Below are positions 35,551-43,396 of a stretch of 49,754 nucleotides of DNA, piece by piece (position 1 is the stretch's first letter; each line of letters starts with the position of its first letter). Source of the DNA: Pseudomonas sp. UBA4617 (lineage in GTDB: Bacteria > Pseudomonadota > Gammaproteobacteria > Pseudomonadales > Pseudomonadaceae); NCBI RefSeq assembly GCF_002386445.1, contig NZ_DGIR01000025.1:64084-113837 (forward strand), written 5' to 3'. The position numbers and the translations under genes were made by a program. A model generated the notes under the pieces. It did no database searches, had not been told where the DNA came from, and worked only from the letters and a program-made list of their open reading frames with translations.

Positions 35551-35656
35551 TGCGACAATGTTTGTCGCATTGCCGAAAACCTTGTGCAAACAGGGTTTTG
35601 CGCTGTAACAAGTTGTCGCTTGGCCGCAAGGACAGGCGCGGTTCAGTCCTTACAAT
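35551..35656 (+). promoter_or_regulatory. aruC promoter with ArgR half-sites
   Basis: TGTCGC-N8-AA occurs at 35563 and 35614 (both exact). The first is part of a perfect palindrome, TGCGACAA-TGT-TTGTCGCA (35551-35569). The -10 TACAAT at 35651-35656 has a poor -35, and the proximal half-site starts 37 bp upstream of it. Confidence 0.7.
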
Positions 35657-35707
35657 CCCCCCATCGCTCGCCACTTCCAGGCCAGCGTTCCTCATCAGGA
35701 GACTCAG

Positions 35708-36928
35708 ATGTCCGTTGAGCAAGCCCCGGTGCAACGTGCCGATTTCGACCAGGTCATGGTCCCCAACTATTCCCCGGCGGCCTTCATTCCTGTGCGAGGC
35801 GAGGGTTCCCGTGTCTGGGACCAGTCGGGTCGCGAGCTGATCGACTTTGCCGGTGGCATCGCGGTCAACGCCCTGGGCCACTGCCACCCGGCACTGGTCA
35901 AGGCCCTGACCGAGCAGGCCAACACCCTCTGGCACGTATCCAACGTATTCACCAACGAGCCGGCCCTGCGCCTGGCCCACAAGCTGGTGGATGCCACGTT
36001 TGCCGACCGTGCGTTCTTCTGCAACTCCGGCGCCGAGTCCAACGAGGCGGCCTTCAAGCTGGCCCGGCGCGTTGCCCATGACCGCTTCGGCCCGGAAAAG
36101 CACGAAATCATTGCCACCGTGAACAGCTTCCATGGCCGTACCCTGTTTACCGTCAGCGTCGGTGGCCAGCCGAAGTATTCCGACGGCTTCGGCCCGAAGA
36201 TCACCGGTATCAGCCATGTGCCCTACAACGACCTGGAAGCGCTGAAAGCACAGATTTCCGACAAGACCTGCGCCGTGGTTATCGAGCCGATCCAGGGCGA
36301 GAGCGGCGTAGTGCCGGCCGACAAGGCCTACCTGGAAGGCGCACGCAAACTGTGTGACGAGCACAATGCCCTGCTGATCTTCGACGAAGTGCAGACTGGC
36401 GTGGGCCGTACCGGTTCGCTGTATGCCTACCAGCACTACGGTGTGACTCCGGACATCCTGACCAGCGCCAAGAGCCTGGGCGGTGGCTTCCCGATCGGCG
36501 CCATGCTGACCACCACCGAGCTGGCCAAGCACCTGGCCGTCGGCACCCACGGCACCACCTATGGCGGCAACCCGCTGGGTTGCGCGGTTGCCTGCGCGGT
36601 GCTGGACGTGGTCAACACCCCGGAAACCCTGGCTGGCATCAAGGCCAAGCACGAGCGCTTCAAGGTACGCCTGGAGCAGATCGGCCAGAAGTACCAGCTG
36701 TTCACCCAGGTGCGTGGCGTCGGTCTGCTGCTGGGCTGTGTGCTGGCTGAAGTCTGGAAAGGCAAGGCCAAGGACGTGCTTAACGCCGCCGAGAAGGAAG
36801 GCGTGATGGTGCTGCAGGCCGGCCCGGATGTGGTCCGCTTTGCCCCAAGCCTGGTGGTTGAAGACGCCGATATCGATGAAGGCCTGGACCGCTTCGAGCG
36901 CGCCGTGGCCACCCTGACCCAGGGCTGA
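35708..36928 (+). CDS. aruC: Acetylornithine / N-succinylornithine aminotransferase
   Basis: This 406-residue PLP class-III aminotransferase matches ArgD/AruC/AstC. It shows FAGGIAVNALGHCHP, NSGAESNEAAFKLAR, SFHGRTLF and LIFDEVQTGVGRTG, with the PLP lysine in SAKSLGGGFPIG and GTHGTTYGGNP. In the AST pathway it converts succinylornithine to succinylglutamate semialdehyde. It may also serve arginine synthesis. It is first of the aru cluster, with ArgR half-sites upstream. ATG at 35708 has AGGAG upstream. Confidence 0.95.
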   Translation: MSVEQAPVQRADFDQVMVPNYSPAAFIPVRGEGSRVWDQSGRELIDFAGGIAVNALGHCHPALVKALTEQANTLWHVSNVFTNEPALRLAHKLVDATFADRAFFCNSGAESNEAAFKLARRVAHDRFGPEKHEIIATVNSFHGRTLFTVSVGGQPKYSDGFGPKITGISHVPYNDLEALKAQISDKTCAVVIEPIQGESGVVPADKAYLEGARKLCDEHNALLIFDEVQTGVGRTGSLYAYQHYGVTPDILTSAKSLGGGFPIGAMLTTTELAKHLAVGTHGTTYGGNPLGCAVACAVLDVVNTPETLAGIKAKHERFKVRLEQIGQKYQLFTQVRGVGLLLGCVLAEVWKGKAKDVLNAAEKEGVMVLQAGPDVVRFAPSLVVEDADIDEGLDRFERAVATLTQG

Positions 36929-37059
36929 GCAGTCTGGGGTCCCATCGCCGGCAGCGATGACTGAGCGGGCCGGCGATACCCGATTCCCGTGCAGGTGCCG
37001 GTGCACCTGCCGTTCTTCCGTGCCGCCATGAGCGGCCCGTATTCCAAAGGAGTGACACC

Positions 37060-38079
37060 ATGCTGGTGATGCGCCCCGCGCAAATGGCTGATCTGAACGA
37101 AGTGCAGCGCATGGCTGCAGACAGCCCCATTGGTGTCACCTCGCTGCCGGACGACACTGCTCGCCTGGGCGACAAGATTGCCGCTTCCGAGACTTCCTTC
37201 GCCGCCGAGGTCAGCTTCAACGGTGAAGAAAGCTACTTCTTCGTCCTTGAAGACAGCGAAACCGGCAAGCTGGCAGGCTGCTCGGCGATCGTTGCTTCGG
37301 CCGGCTACTCCGAGCCGTTCTACAGCTTTCGTAACGAAACCTTCGTGCACGCTTCACGCGAGCTGAAGATCCACAACAAGATCCACGTGCTGTCGTTGTG
37401 CCACGACCTGACCGGCAACAGCCTTCTGACCAGCTTCTATGTACTGCCGGAGCTGGTGAACAGTGGTTGGGCCGAGCTCAATTCGCGTGGCCGCCTGTTG
37501 TTCATGGCCTCGCACCCGGAGCGTTTCGCCGAGTCGGTGGTGACCGAGATCGTCGGCTACAGCGACGAGCAGGGTGAGTCGCCGTTCTGGGATGCCATCG
37601 GCCGCAATTTCTTCGACCTCAACTACGCCGACGCCGAGCGCCTGTGCGGCCTGAAAAGCCGTACCTTCCTCGCCGAGCTGATGCCGCACTACCCGATCTA
37701 CGTGCCGCTGCTGCCTGACCTGGCGCAGGAGGCGATGGGCCAGGTGCATCCGCGGGCGCAGATCACCTTCGACATCCTCATGCGCGAAGGCTTCGAAACC
37801 GAACACTACATCGACATCTTCGATGGCGGCCCAACCCTGCATGCGCGTACTTCGGGCATCCGTTCGATCGCCCAGAGCCGGGTGGTGCCGGTGAAGCTTG
37901 AGGACGCCCCGGTCAAGGGCGGGCGCCCATATTTGGTGTGCAACGGCCAGCTGCAGGACTACCGCGCGGTGCTGCTGGACCTGGACTGGGTGCCCGGGAA
38001 ACCGGTCAGCCTGAGCCTGGCTGCCGCCGATGCGCTGGGGGTGGGTGAGGGGGCCAGCGTGCGTCTGGTCGCGGTCTGA
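37060..38079 (+). CDS. aruF: Arginine/ornithine N-succinyltransferase alpha subunit
   Basis: This 339-residue AstA-family protein has MLVMRPAQMADLNEVQRMAA with a GNAT-like N-terminus, then ELKIHNKIHVLSLCHDLTGNSLLTSFYV, GYSDEQGESPFWDAIGRNFFDLNYADAE and the conserved C-terminal FETEHYIDIFDGGPTLHA. It transfers succinate from succinyl-CoA to arginine, the first AST step. In pseudomonads AruF and AruG form a heteromer, and both are present here. AAAGGAG precedes ATG 37060. Confidence 0.95.
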   Translation: MLVMRPAQMADLNEVQRMAADSPIGVTSLPDDTARLGDKIAASETSFAAEVSFNGEESYFFVLEDSETGKLAGCSAIVASAGYSEPFYSFRNETFVHASRELKIHNKIHVLSLCHDLTGNSLLTSFYVLPELVNSGWAELNSRGRLLFMASHPERFAESVVTEIVGYSDEQGESPFWDAIGRNFFDLNYADAERLCGLKSRTFLAELMPHYPIYVPLLPDLAQEAMGQVHPRAQITFDILMREGFETEHYIDIFDGGPTLHARTSGIRSIAQSRVVPVKLEDAPVKGGRPYLVCNGQLQDYRAVLLDLDWVPGKPVSLSLAAADALGVGEGASVRLVAV

Positions 38080-38157
38080 GGTCTGGCAACAGACGTTTGC
38101 GGATTGATGCGTTAGCAGAGTTTCGCGCCGGCCGCCGCCGTCGCGCAAGGAGATAGC

Positions 38158-39186
38158 ATGATCGTTCGTCCTGTACGCAGCAGCGATTTGCCTGCGTTGA
38201 TCGAATTGGCACGCAGCACCGGAACCACCGGGCTGACCACGCTGCCGGCCAACGAAGAGCGCCTGGGGCATCGCGTTGGCTGGGCGGAAAAAAGCTTCCG
38301 TGGTGAAGCCGAGCGCGCCGACACCGACTACCTGTTCGTGCTGGAAAACGACGAAGGTCTGGTGGTGGGCATCAGTGCCATTGCCGGTGCCGTCGGCCTG
38401 CGTGAGCCCTGGTACAACTACCGGGTCGGGCTGACCGTCAGCGCCTCGCAGGAGCTGAAGATCTACCGCGAAATCCCCACCCTGTTCCTGGCCAACGACC
38501 TGACCGGCAATTCCGAGTTGTGCTCGCTGTTCCTGCGCAGTGACTACCGCTCGGGCCTGAACGGCCGCCTGCTGTCGCGGGCGCGCATGCTGTTCATGGC
38601 CGAGTTCCCCGAACTGTTCGGCAAGAAGATCATCGCCGAAATGCGCGGCATGTCCGACGAGCAGGGCCGTTCGCCATTCTGGGAAAGCCTGGGCCGGCAC
38701 TTCTTCAAGATGGAGTTCAGCCAGGCCGACTACCTCACCGGTGTGGGCAACAAGTCGTTCATCGCCGAGCTGATGCCCAAGTTCCCGCTGTACACCTGCT
38801 TCCTGTCCGAGGCGGCCCGCAACGTGATCGGTCGCGTGCACAAGGACACCGAGCCGGCGCTGGCCATGCTCAAGCAGGAAGGTTTCAACTACCAGGGCTA
38901 CGTCGACATTTTCGACGCCGGCCCTGCTATCGAATGCGATACCGACAAGATCCGCGCCGTGCGCGAAAGCCAGACCCTGGTGCTGGCCGTGGGCACACCG
39001 GGCGATGACGCCACCCCTTACATCATTCACAACCGCAAGCGCGACGACTGCCGCATCACGGCTGCACCTGCGCGGTTGGCCGCCGGTACCCTGGTGGTCG
39101 ACCCCTTGACGGCCAAGCGCCTGCGCATGGGTGCTGGCGACAATGTGCGCGCGGTGCCGCTGTCGGCAAGCCGGGAGGCCAAATAA
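38158..39186 (+). CDS. aruG: Arginine N-succinyltransferase beta subunit
   Basis: This 342-residue AstA-family protein is paralogous to AruF: MIVRPVRSSDLPALIELARS, then ELKIYREIPTLFLANDLTGNSELCSLF, GMSDEQGRSPFWESLGRHFFKMEFSQADY and NYQGYVDIFDAGPAIECDTDKI. It partners with AruF to succinylate arginine. It is nearer E. coli AstA. AAGGAG precedes ATG 38158. Its stop directly abuts the astD start. Confidence 0.95.
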   Translation: MIVRPVRSSDLPALIELARSTGTTGLTTLPANEERLGHRVGWAEKSFRGEAERADTDYLFVLENDEGLVVGISAIAGAVGLREPWYNYRVGLTVSASQELKIYREIPTLFLANDLTGNSELCSLFLRSDYRSGLNGRLLSRARMLFMAEFPELFGKKIIAEMRGMSDEQGRSPFWESLGRHFFKMEFSQADYLTGVGNKSFIAELMPKFPLYTCFLSEAARNVIGRVHKDTEPALAMLKQEGFNYQGYVDIFDAGPAIECDTDKIRAVRESQTLVLAVGTPGDDATPYIIHNRKRDDCRITAAPARLAAGTLVVDPLTAKRLRMGAGDNVRAVPLSASREAK

Positions 39187-40650
39187 ATGACCACGCATTA
39201 CATCGCCGGCAACTGGCAGGCCGGCCAGGGCGATACCCTGCAGTCGCTCAACCCGGTAACGCAATCCGTCATCTGGCAAGGGCAGGGGGCTGACGCCAGC
39301 CAGGTAGACGCCGCCGTGCAGGCCGCTCGTCAGGCTTTCCCGGGCTGGGCGCAGCTGAGCCTGGAGGCACGTATCGACGTGCTGGAAAAGTTTGCCGAGC
39401 AACTCAAGACCCATGCCGAAGCGCTGGCCCAGTGCATCGGCGAGGAAACCGGCAAGCCGCTGTGGGAGTCGGCCACCGAAGTCACCAGCATGATCAACAA
39501 GGTGGCGATTTCGGTGCAGAGCTACCGCGAGCGCACCGGCGAAAAGAGCGGCCCGCTGGCCGATGCAACGGCGGTGCTGCGGCACAAGCCTCACGGTGTG
39601 GTGGCGGTGTTCGGCCCGTACAACTTCCCCGGCCACTTGCCCAACGGCCATATCGTGCCGGCACTGCTGGCAGGTAACTGCGTGGTGTTCAAGCCCAGCG
39701 AGCTGACCCCCAAAGTCGCCGAGCTGACTGTCAACTGCTGGATTGCCGCCGGCTTGCCGCCGGGTGTGCTGAACCTGGTGCAGGGCGCGCGTGAAACCGG
39801 CGTGGCGCTGGCCGCCAACCCTGGTATCGACGGCCTGTTCTTCACTGGCTCCAGCCGTACCGGCAACCTGCTGCACCAGCAGTTCGCTGGCCGCCCGGAC
39901 AAGATCCTGGCCCTGGAAATGGGTGGCAACAACCCGCTGCTGGTGGACGAGGTCAAGGACCTTGACGCTGCGGTGTACACCATTATCCAGTCGGCATTCA
40001 TTTCCGCCGGCCAGCGCTGCACCTGCGCCCGCCGCCTGCTGGTGCCGCAAGGCGCCTGGGGTGATAGGTTGATCGCGCGCCTGGTCGAGGTGTGCAAGAC
40101 CATCACGGTGGGTGCGTTCGACCAGCAGCCAGCGCCGTTCATGGGCTCGGTCATTTCGCTGCAGGCGGCGCGAGCGTTGCTTGCGGCCCAGGCCGAGCTG
40201 GTTGCCAAGGGTGCCGTGCAACTGCTGGAAATGACCCAGCCGCAGGCCGATGCCGCACTGCTGACCCCGGGTATTCTCGACGTCAGTGCCGTCAGCGAGC
40301 GGCCGGACGAAGAATTCTTCGGCCCGTTGCTGCAGGTGATTCGCTACGCCGACTTCGATGCCGCCATCGAGGAAGCCAACAACACCCAGTACGGCCTGGC
40401 CGCCGGGCTGCTGTCCGACTCGCGCGCCCGCTACCAGTACTTCTGGCTGCGCAGCCGCGCCGGCATCGTCAACTGGAACAAACAGCTGACCGGCGCCGCC
40501 AGCAGCGCGCCGTTCGGTGGTGTCGGCGCCAGTGGCAACCATCGCGCCAGTGCCTATTACGCCGCTGACTACTGCGCTTACCCCGTGGCTTCGCTGGAGA
40601 CCGCCAGCCTTGCCTTGCCGGCGACCCTGACGCCGGGCGTCACCCTATAA
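39187..40650 (+). CDS. astD: N-succinylglutamate 5-semialdehyde dehydrogenase
   Basis: This 487-residue NAD-dependent aldehyde dehydrogenase has GVVAVFGPYNFPGHLPNGH, the cofactor motif GLFFTGSSRTG, catalytic Glu in LEMGGNNPLLV, and catalytic Cys in SAGQRCTCARR. It oxidises succinylglutamate semialdehyde to succinylglutamate, the fourth AST step. ATG 39187 immediately follows the aruG stop, so the two are translationally linked. Confidence 0.96.
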   Translation: MTTHYIAGNWQAGQGDTLQSLNPVTQSVIWQGQGADASQVDAAVQAARQAFPGWAQLSLEARIDVLEKFAEQLKTHAEALAQCIGEETGKPLWESATEVTSMINKVAISVQSYRERTGEKSGPLADATAVLRHKPHGVVAVFGPYNFPGHLPNGHIVPALLAGNCVVFKPSELTPKVAELTVNCWIAAGLPPGVLNLVQGARETGVALAANPGIDGLFFTGSSRTGNLLHQQFAGRPDKILALEMGGNNPLLVDEVKDLDAAVYTIIQSAFISAGQRCTCARRLLVPQGAWGDRLIARLVEVCKTITVGAFDQQPAPFMGSVISLQAARALLAAQAELVAKGAVQLLEMTQPQADAALLTPGILDVSAVSERPDEEFFGPLLQVIRYADFDAAIEEANNTQYGLAAGLLSDSRARYQYFWLRSRAGIVNWNKQLTGAASSAPFGGVGASGNHRASAYYAADYCAYPVASLETASLALPATLTPGVTL

Positions 40651-40673
40651 CTACAGGTCACGGAGCCTAGCCG

Positions 40674-42023
40674 ATGAAATCCTATGAAGTGAATTTTGAT
40701 GGCCTGGTGGGGCCTACCCACAACTATGGCGGCCTGTCCTACGGTAACGTGGCTTCGCAGAGCAACAGCCAGCAGGGGTCCAACCCGCGCGAAGCTGCAC
40801 GCCAGGGCCTGGCGAAGATGCAAGCGCTGGCTGACATGGGTTTCAAGCAGGGCGTACTGGCGCCGCAGGAGCGCCCGGATGTGGCCGCGCTGCGCCGCCT
40901 GGGCTTCAGCGGCAGCGATGCCGAGGTGATCCAGCGGGCTGCCAGGGAGGCCATGCCGTTGCTGGTGGCCAGCTGCTCGGCCTCGAGCATGTGGGTAGCC
41001 AACGCCGCCACGGTCAGCCCCAGTGCCGACACGGCCGATGGCCGCGTGCACTTCACCGCCGCCAACCTCAATTGCAAGTACCACCGCAGCATCGAGCACC
41101 CGACCACCAGCCGCGTGCTGGGGGCCATGTTCAGTGATGAACAGTATTTTGCCCACCATGCGGCGCTGCCTGCCGTGGCTCAGTTCGGCGACGAAGGCGC
41201 GGCCAACCACACGCGCTTTTGCCGTAGCTACGGCGAGGCTGGCGTGGAGTTCTTCGTCTATGGCCGCAGTGCTTTCGACAGCCGCTACCCGGCACCACAG
41301 AAATACCCGGCCCGGCAAACCCTGGAAGCCTCGCAGGCGGTGGCCAGGCTGCATGGCCTGAGCGAGGGTGGCGTGGTCTACGCTCAACAGAACCCGGCAG
41401 TGATCGACCAGGGCGTGTTCCACAACGACGTGATTTCGGTGGGCAACGGCGAGGTACTGTTCTACCACGAGGACGCTTTCCTCAACACCGACACGGTACT
41501 TGGCCAACTGCGAGCTAAACTGGCCAGCAAGGGTGGCAACTTCCAGGCCATCTGCGTGCCGCGGGCAGCGGTTACCGTAGAGGACGCGGTGCGTTCCTAC
41601 CTGTTCAACAGCCAGCTGCTCAGCCGCGAGGATGGTTCCATGCTGCTGGTGGTGCCGGAAGAGTGCCGCAACAACGAGCGGGTCTGGGCCTACCTGGGCC
41701 AGCTCACCAGCCAGGGCGGCCCGGTGAAGGAGGTCAAGGTGTTCGACCTCAAGCAGAGCATGCAGAACGGTGGTGGCCCGGCTTGCCTGCGTTTGCGTGT
41801 GGCGTTGAAGGAATCGGAACTGGCAGCGGTCAACCAAGGCGTTATCATGACCGCCCCGCTGTACGACACCCTGGTGCAGTGGGTCGACAAGCATTACCGC
41901 GATCGCCTCGGCGAGGCGGACCTGGCCGACCCGCAGCTGTTGCTGGAATGCCGTACGGCACTGGACGAACTGACCCAGATCCTGAAGTTGGGCTCGGTGT
42001 ATCCGTTCCAACGCCAACCTTGA
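40674..42023 (+). CDS. astB: N-succinylarginine dihydrolase
   Basis: This 449-residue protein has the AstB pattern: YEVNFDGLVGPTHNYGGLSYGNVAS, CSASSMWVANAATVSPS, FTAANLNCKYHRSIEHPTT and the catalytic-Cys segment NGGGPACLRLRVAL near the C-terminus. It hydrolyses succinylarginine to succinylornithine, CO2 and two ammonia. A CGGAG site precedes ATG 40674. It is followed after 14 bp by the small His-rich gene. Confidence 0.96.
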   Translation: MKSYEVNFDGLVGPTHNYGGLSYGNVASQSNSQQGSNPREAARQGLAKMQALADMGFKQGVLAPQERPDVAALRRLGFSGSDAEVIQRAAREAMPLLVASCSASSMWVANAATVSPSADTADGRVHFTAANLNCKYHRSIEHPTTSRVLGAMFSDEQYFAHHAALPAVAQFGDEGAANHTRFCRSYGEAGVEFFVYGRSAFDSRYPAPQKYPARQTLEASQAVARLHGLSEGGVVYAQQNPAVIDQGVFHNDVISVGNGEVLFYHEDAFLNTDTVLGQLRAKLASKGGNFQAICVPRAAVTVEDAVRSYLFNSQLLSREDGSMLLVVPEECRNNERVWAYLGQLTSQGGPVKEVKVFDLKQSMQNGGGPACLRLRVALKESELAAVNQGVIMTAPLYDTLVQWVDKHYRDRLGEADLADPQLLLECRTALDELTQILKLGSVYPFQRQP

Positions 42024-42037
42024 AGAGAGACTTTGCA

Positions 42038-42328
42038 ATGACCGACGCCCTGCGCCTGATCCTCGAAGATGAAGACGGCACCCAGCTGGAGACCTCCTGC
42101 ACCCGCTTTGCCGTGGTCTGGCAAGGCAAGGAAGTGTGGATTCAGCAGGATGGCCGTGGCCAGCTGCTGATCGGCGTGGATGTCGAGGAAGACGACACCG
42201 AGTACGCCAACCTGTTGCTGCGGCCGATGGCCACCAACCTGGTCAGCCTGCAACTGGAAATGGAGCCGGCGGAGCTTGGCGAAGACGACGATCACGTCCA
42301 TGGCCCCGACTGCGGCCACCACCACTAA
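42038..42328 (+). CDS. Small acidic protein with His-rich C-terminal tail, in the ast operon
   Basis: This 96-residue protein begins MTDALRLILEDEDGTQLETS and contains a predicted beta-rich middle (VWQGKEVWIQQDGRGQLLIGVDVEEDD). It ends HVHGPDCGHHH, a likely metal-binding tail of five His, an Asp and a Cys. AAGAGAG lies upstream of ATG 42038. It is tightly packed between astB (14 bp) and astE (10 bp). Similar genes sit here in other pseudomonads, often labelled 'topoisomerase II', which has no support from this sequence. The zinc-dependent AstE next door makes a metal role plausible, but that is inference. Confidence 0.75.
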   Translation: MTDALRLILEDEDGTQLETSCTRFAVVWQGKEVWIQQDGRGQLLIGVDVEEDDTEYANLLLRPMATNLVSLQLEMEPAELGEDDDHVHGPDCGHHH

Positions 42329-42338
42329 GGAAGTCCCT

Positions 42339-43346
42339 ATGCTCGCCCTTGGCAAATTGCTTGATCTGACCCTCGCCGATCACGAACCGGCCGAGAAGAC
42401 CCAAGTGACTCCCAAGGGCGTGCGTTTGCGCTGGCTAGGGGAGGGCGCGCTGGAAGTGCGCCCGGCCGAAAGCGACGATTGCGGGCTCGACTTGCTGTTG
42501 TCCGCCGGTATCCACGGCAACGAAACGGCGCCGATCGAGTTGCTCGAGCGCCTGCTGCATGGCGTGGCCAACGGCAAGATCATACCCCGGGCACGGGTAC
42601 TGTTCCTGTTCGGTAATCCTGCGGCTATCCGCAAGGGTGAGCGTTTCATCGAGCAGGACATCAACCGCCTGTTCAACGGCCGCCACGAGCTGTCCAGTGG
42701 CTTCGAGGCCTTGCGTGCCGCCGAGCTGGAACAGTTCGCCCGGGTGTTTTTCAGCATGCCGGGGCGCAGCCGTCTGCATTACGACCTGCATACGGCCATT
42801 CGCGGCTCGAAGATCGAGCAGTTCGCCCTGTACCCCTACAAGGAGGGGCGCAAGCATTCCCGTCGCGAGCTGGCGCGCCTGGCGGCAGCGGGCATGCAGG
42901 CAGTGCTGCTGCAGAGCAAGTCCTCCATCACCTTCAGTGCCTTTACCTATGAGCAACTGGAAGCCGAAGCCTTTACCCTGGAGTTGGGCAAGGCCCGCCC
43001 GTTCGGCAAGAACGAGCAGGTCAATCTCGACAAGCTGGAGCAGCGGCTGATCCAGATCATCGAAGCAACCGAGCCCGACGATGAAGGCTCGCTGGAGGGG
43101 CTGCAGCTGTTCAGCGTCGCCCGCGAGATCATCAAGCACAGTGACAGTTTCCGCCTGCACCTGCCAGCGGACATCGAGAACTTCTCCGAGCTGGGCAAGG
43201 GTTACCTGCTGGCCGAAGACCTGGCCGAGACGCGCTGGGTGGTCGAGGAGGAGGGGGCACGCATCATCTTCCCCAACCCTGGGGTGAAGAATGGCTTGCG
43301 CGCCGGGATTCTCATTGTGCCGGCTTCGGGGCAGTGGCTGGGCTGA
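42339..43346 (+). CDS. astE: Succinylglutamate desuccinylase
   Basis: This 335-residue zinc carboxypeptidase-like protein has metal ligands in SAGIHGNETAPIELLE (His and Glu) and LHYDLHTAIRGS (His). The catalytic Glu lies in the C-terminal region near FTLELGKARPFGKNE. It hydrolyses succinylglutamate to glutamate and succinate, the last AST step. ATG 42339 with AAGGAAG upstream is preferred over the longer open frame. No clear terminator follows. Confidence 0.95.
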   Translation: MLALGKLLDLTLADHEPAEKTQVTPKGVRLRWLGEGALEVRPAESDDCGLDLLLSAGIHGNETAPIELLERLLHGVANGKIIPRARVLFLFGNPAAIRKGERFIEQDINRLFNGRHELSSGFEALRAAELEQFARVFFSMPGRSRLHYDLHTAIRGSKIEQFALYPYKEGRKHSRRELARLAAAGMQAVLLQSKSSITFSAFTYEQLEAEAFTLELGKARPFGKNEQVNLDKLEQRLIQIIEATEPDDEGSLEGLQLFSVAREIIKHSDSFRLHLPADIENFSELGKGYLLAEDLAETRWVVEEEGARIIFPNPGVKNGLRAGILIVPASGQWLG

Positions 43347-43396
43347 AGGGTGGTTCGGGCAAATGGCACGTGTTCAGGCGCAGCCTATGGGCTCGC

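Noticed and set aside
37354..40542. A 1062-codon open frame antisense to aruF, aruG and astD
   Set aside because: It is fully covered by three strongly recognised genes on the other strand. High third-position GC in Pseudomonas routinely opens such antisense frames. The peptide is Gln/His/Val/Ala-rich and matches no family.
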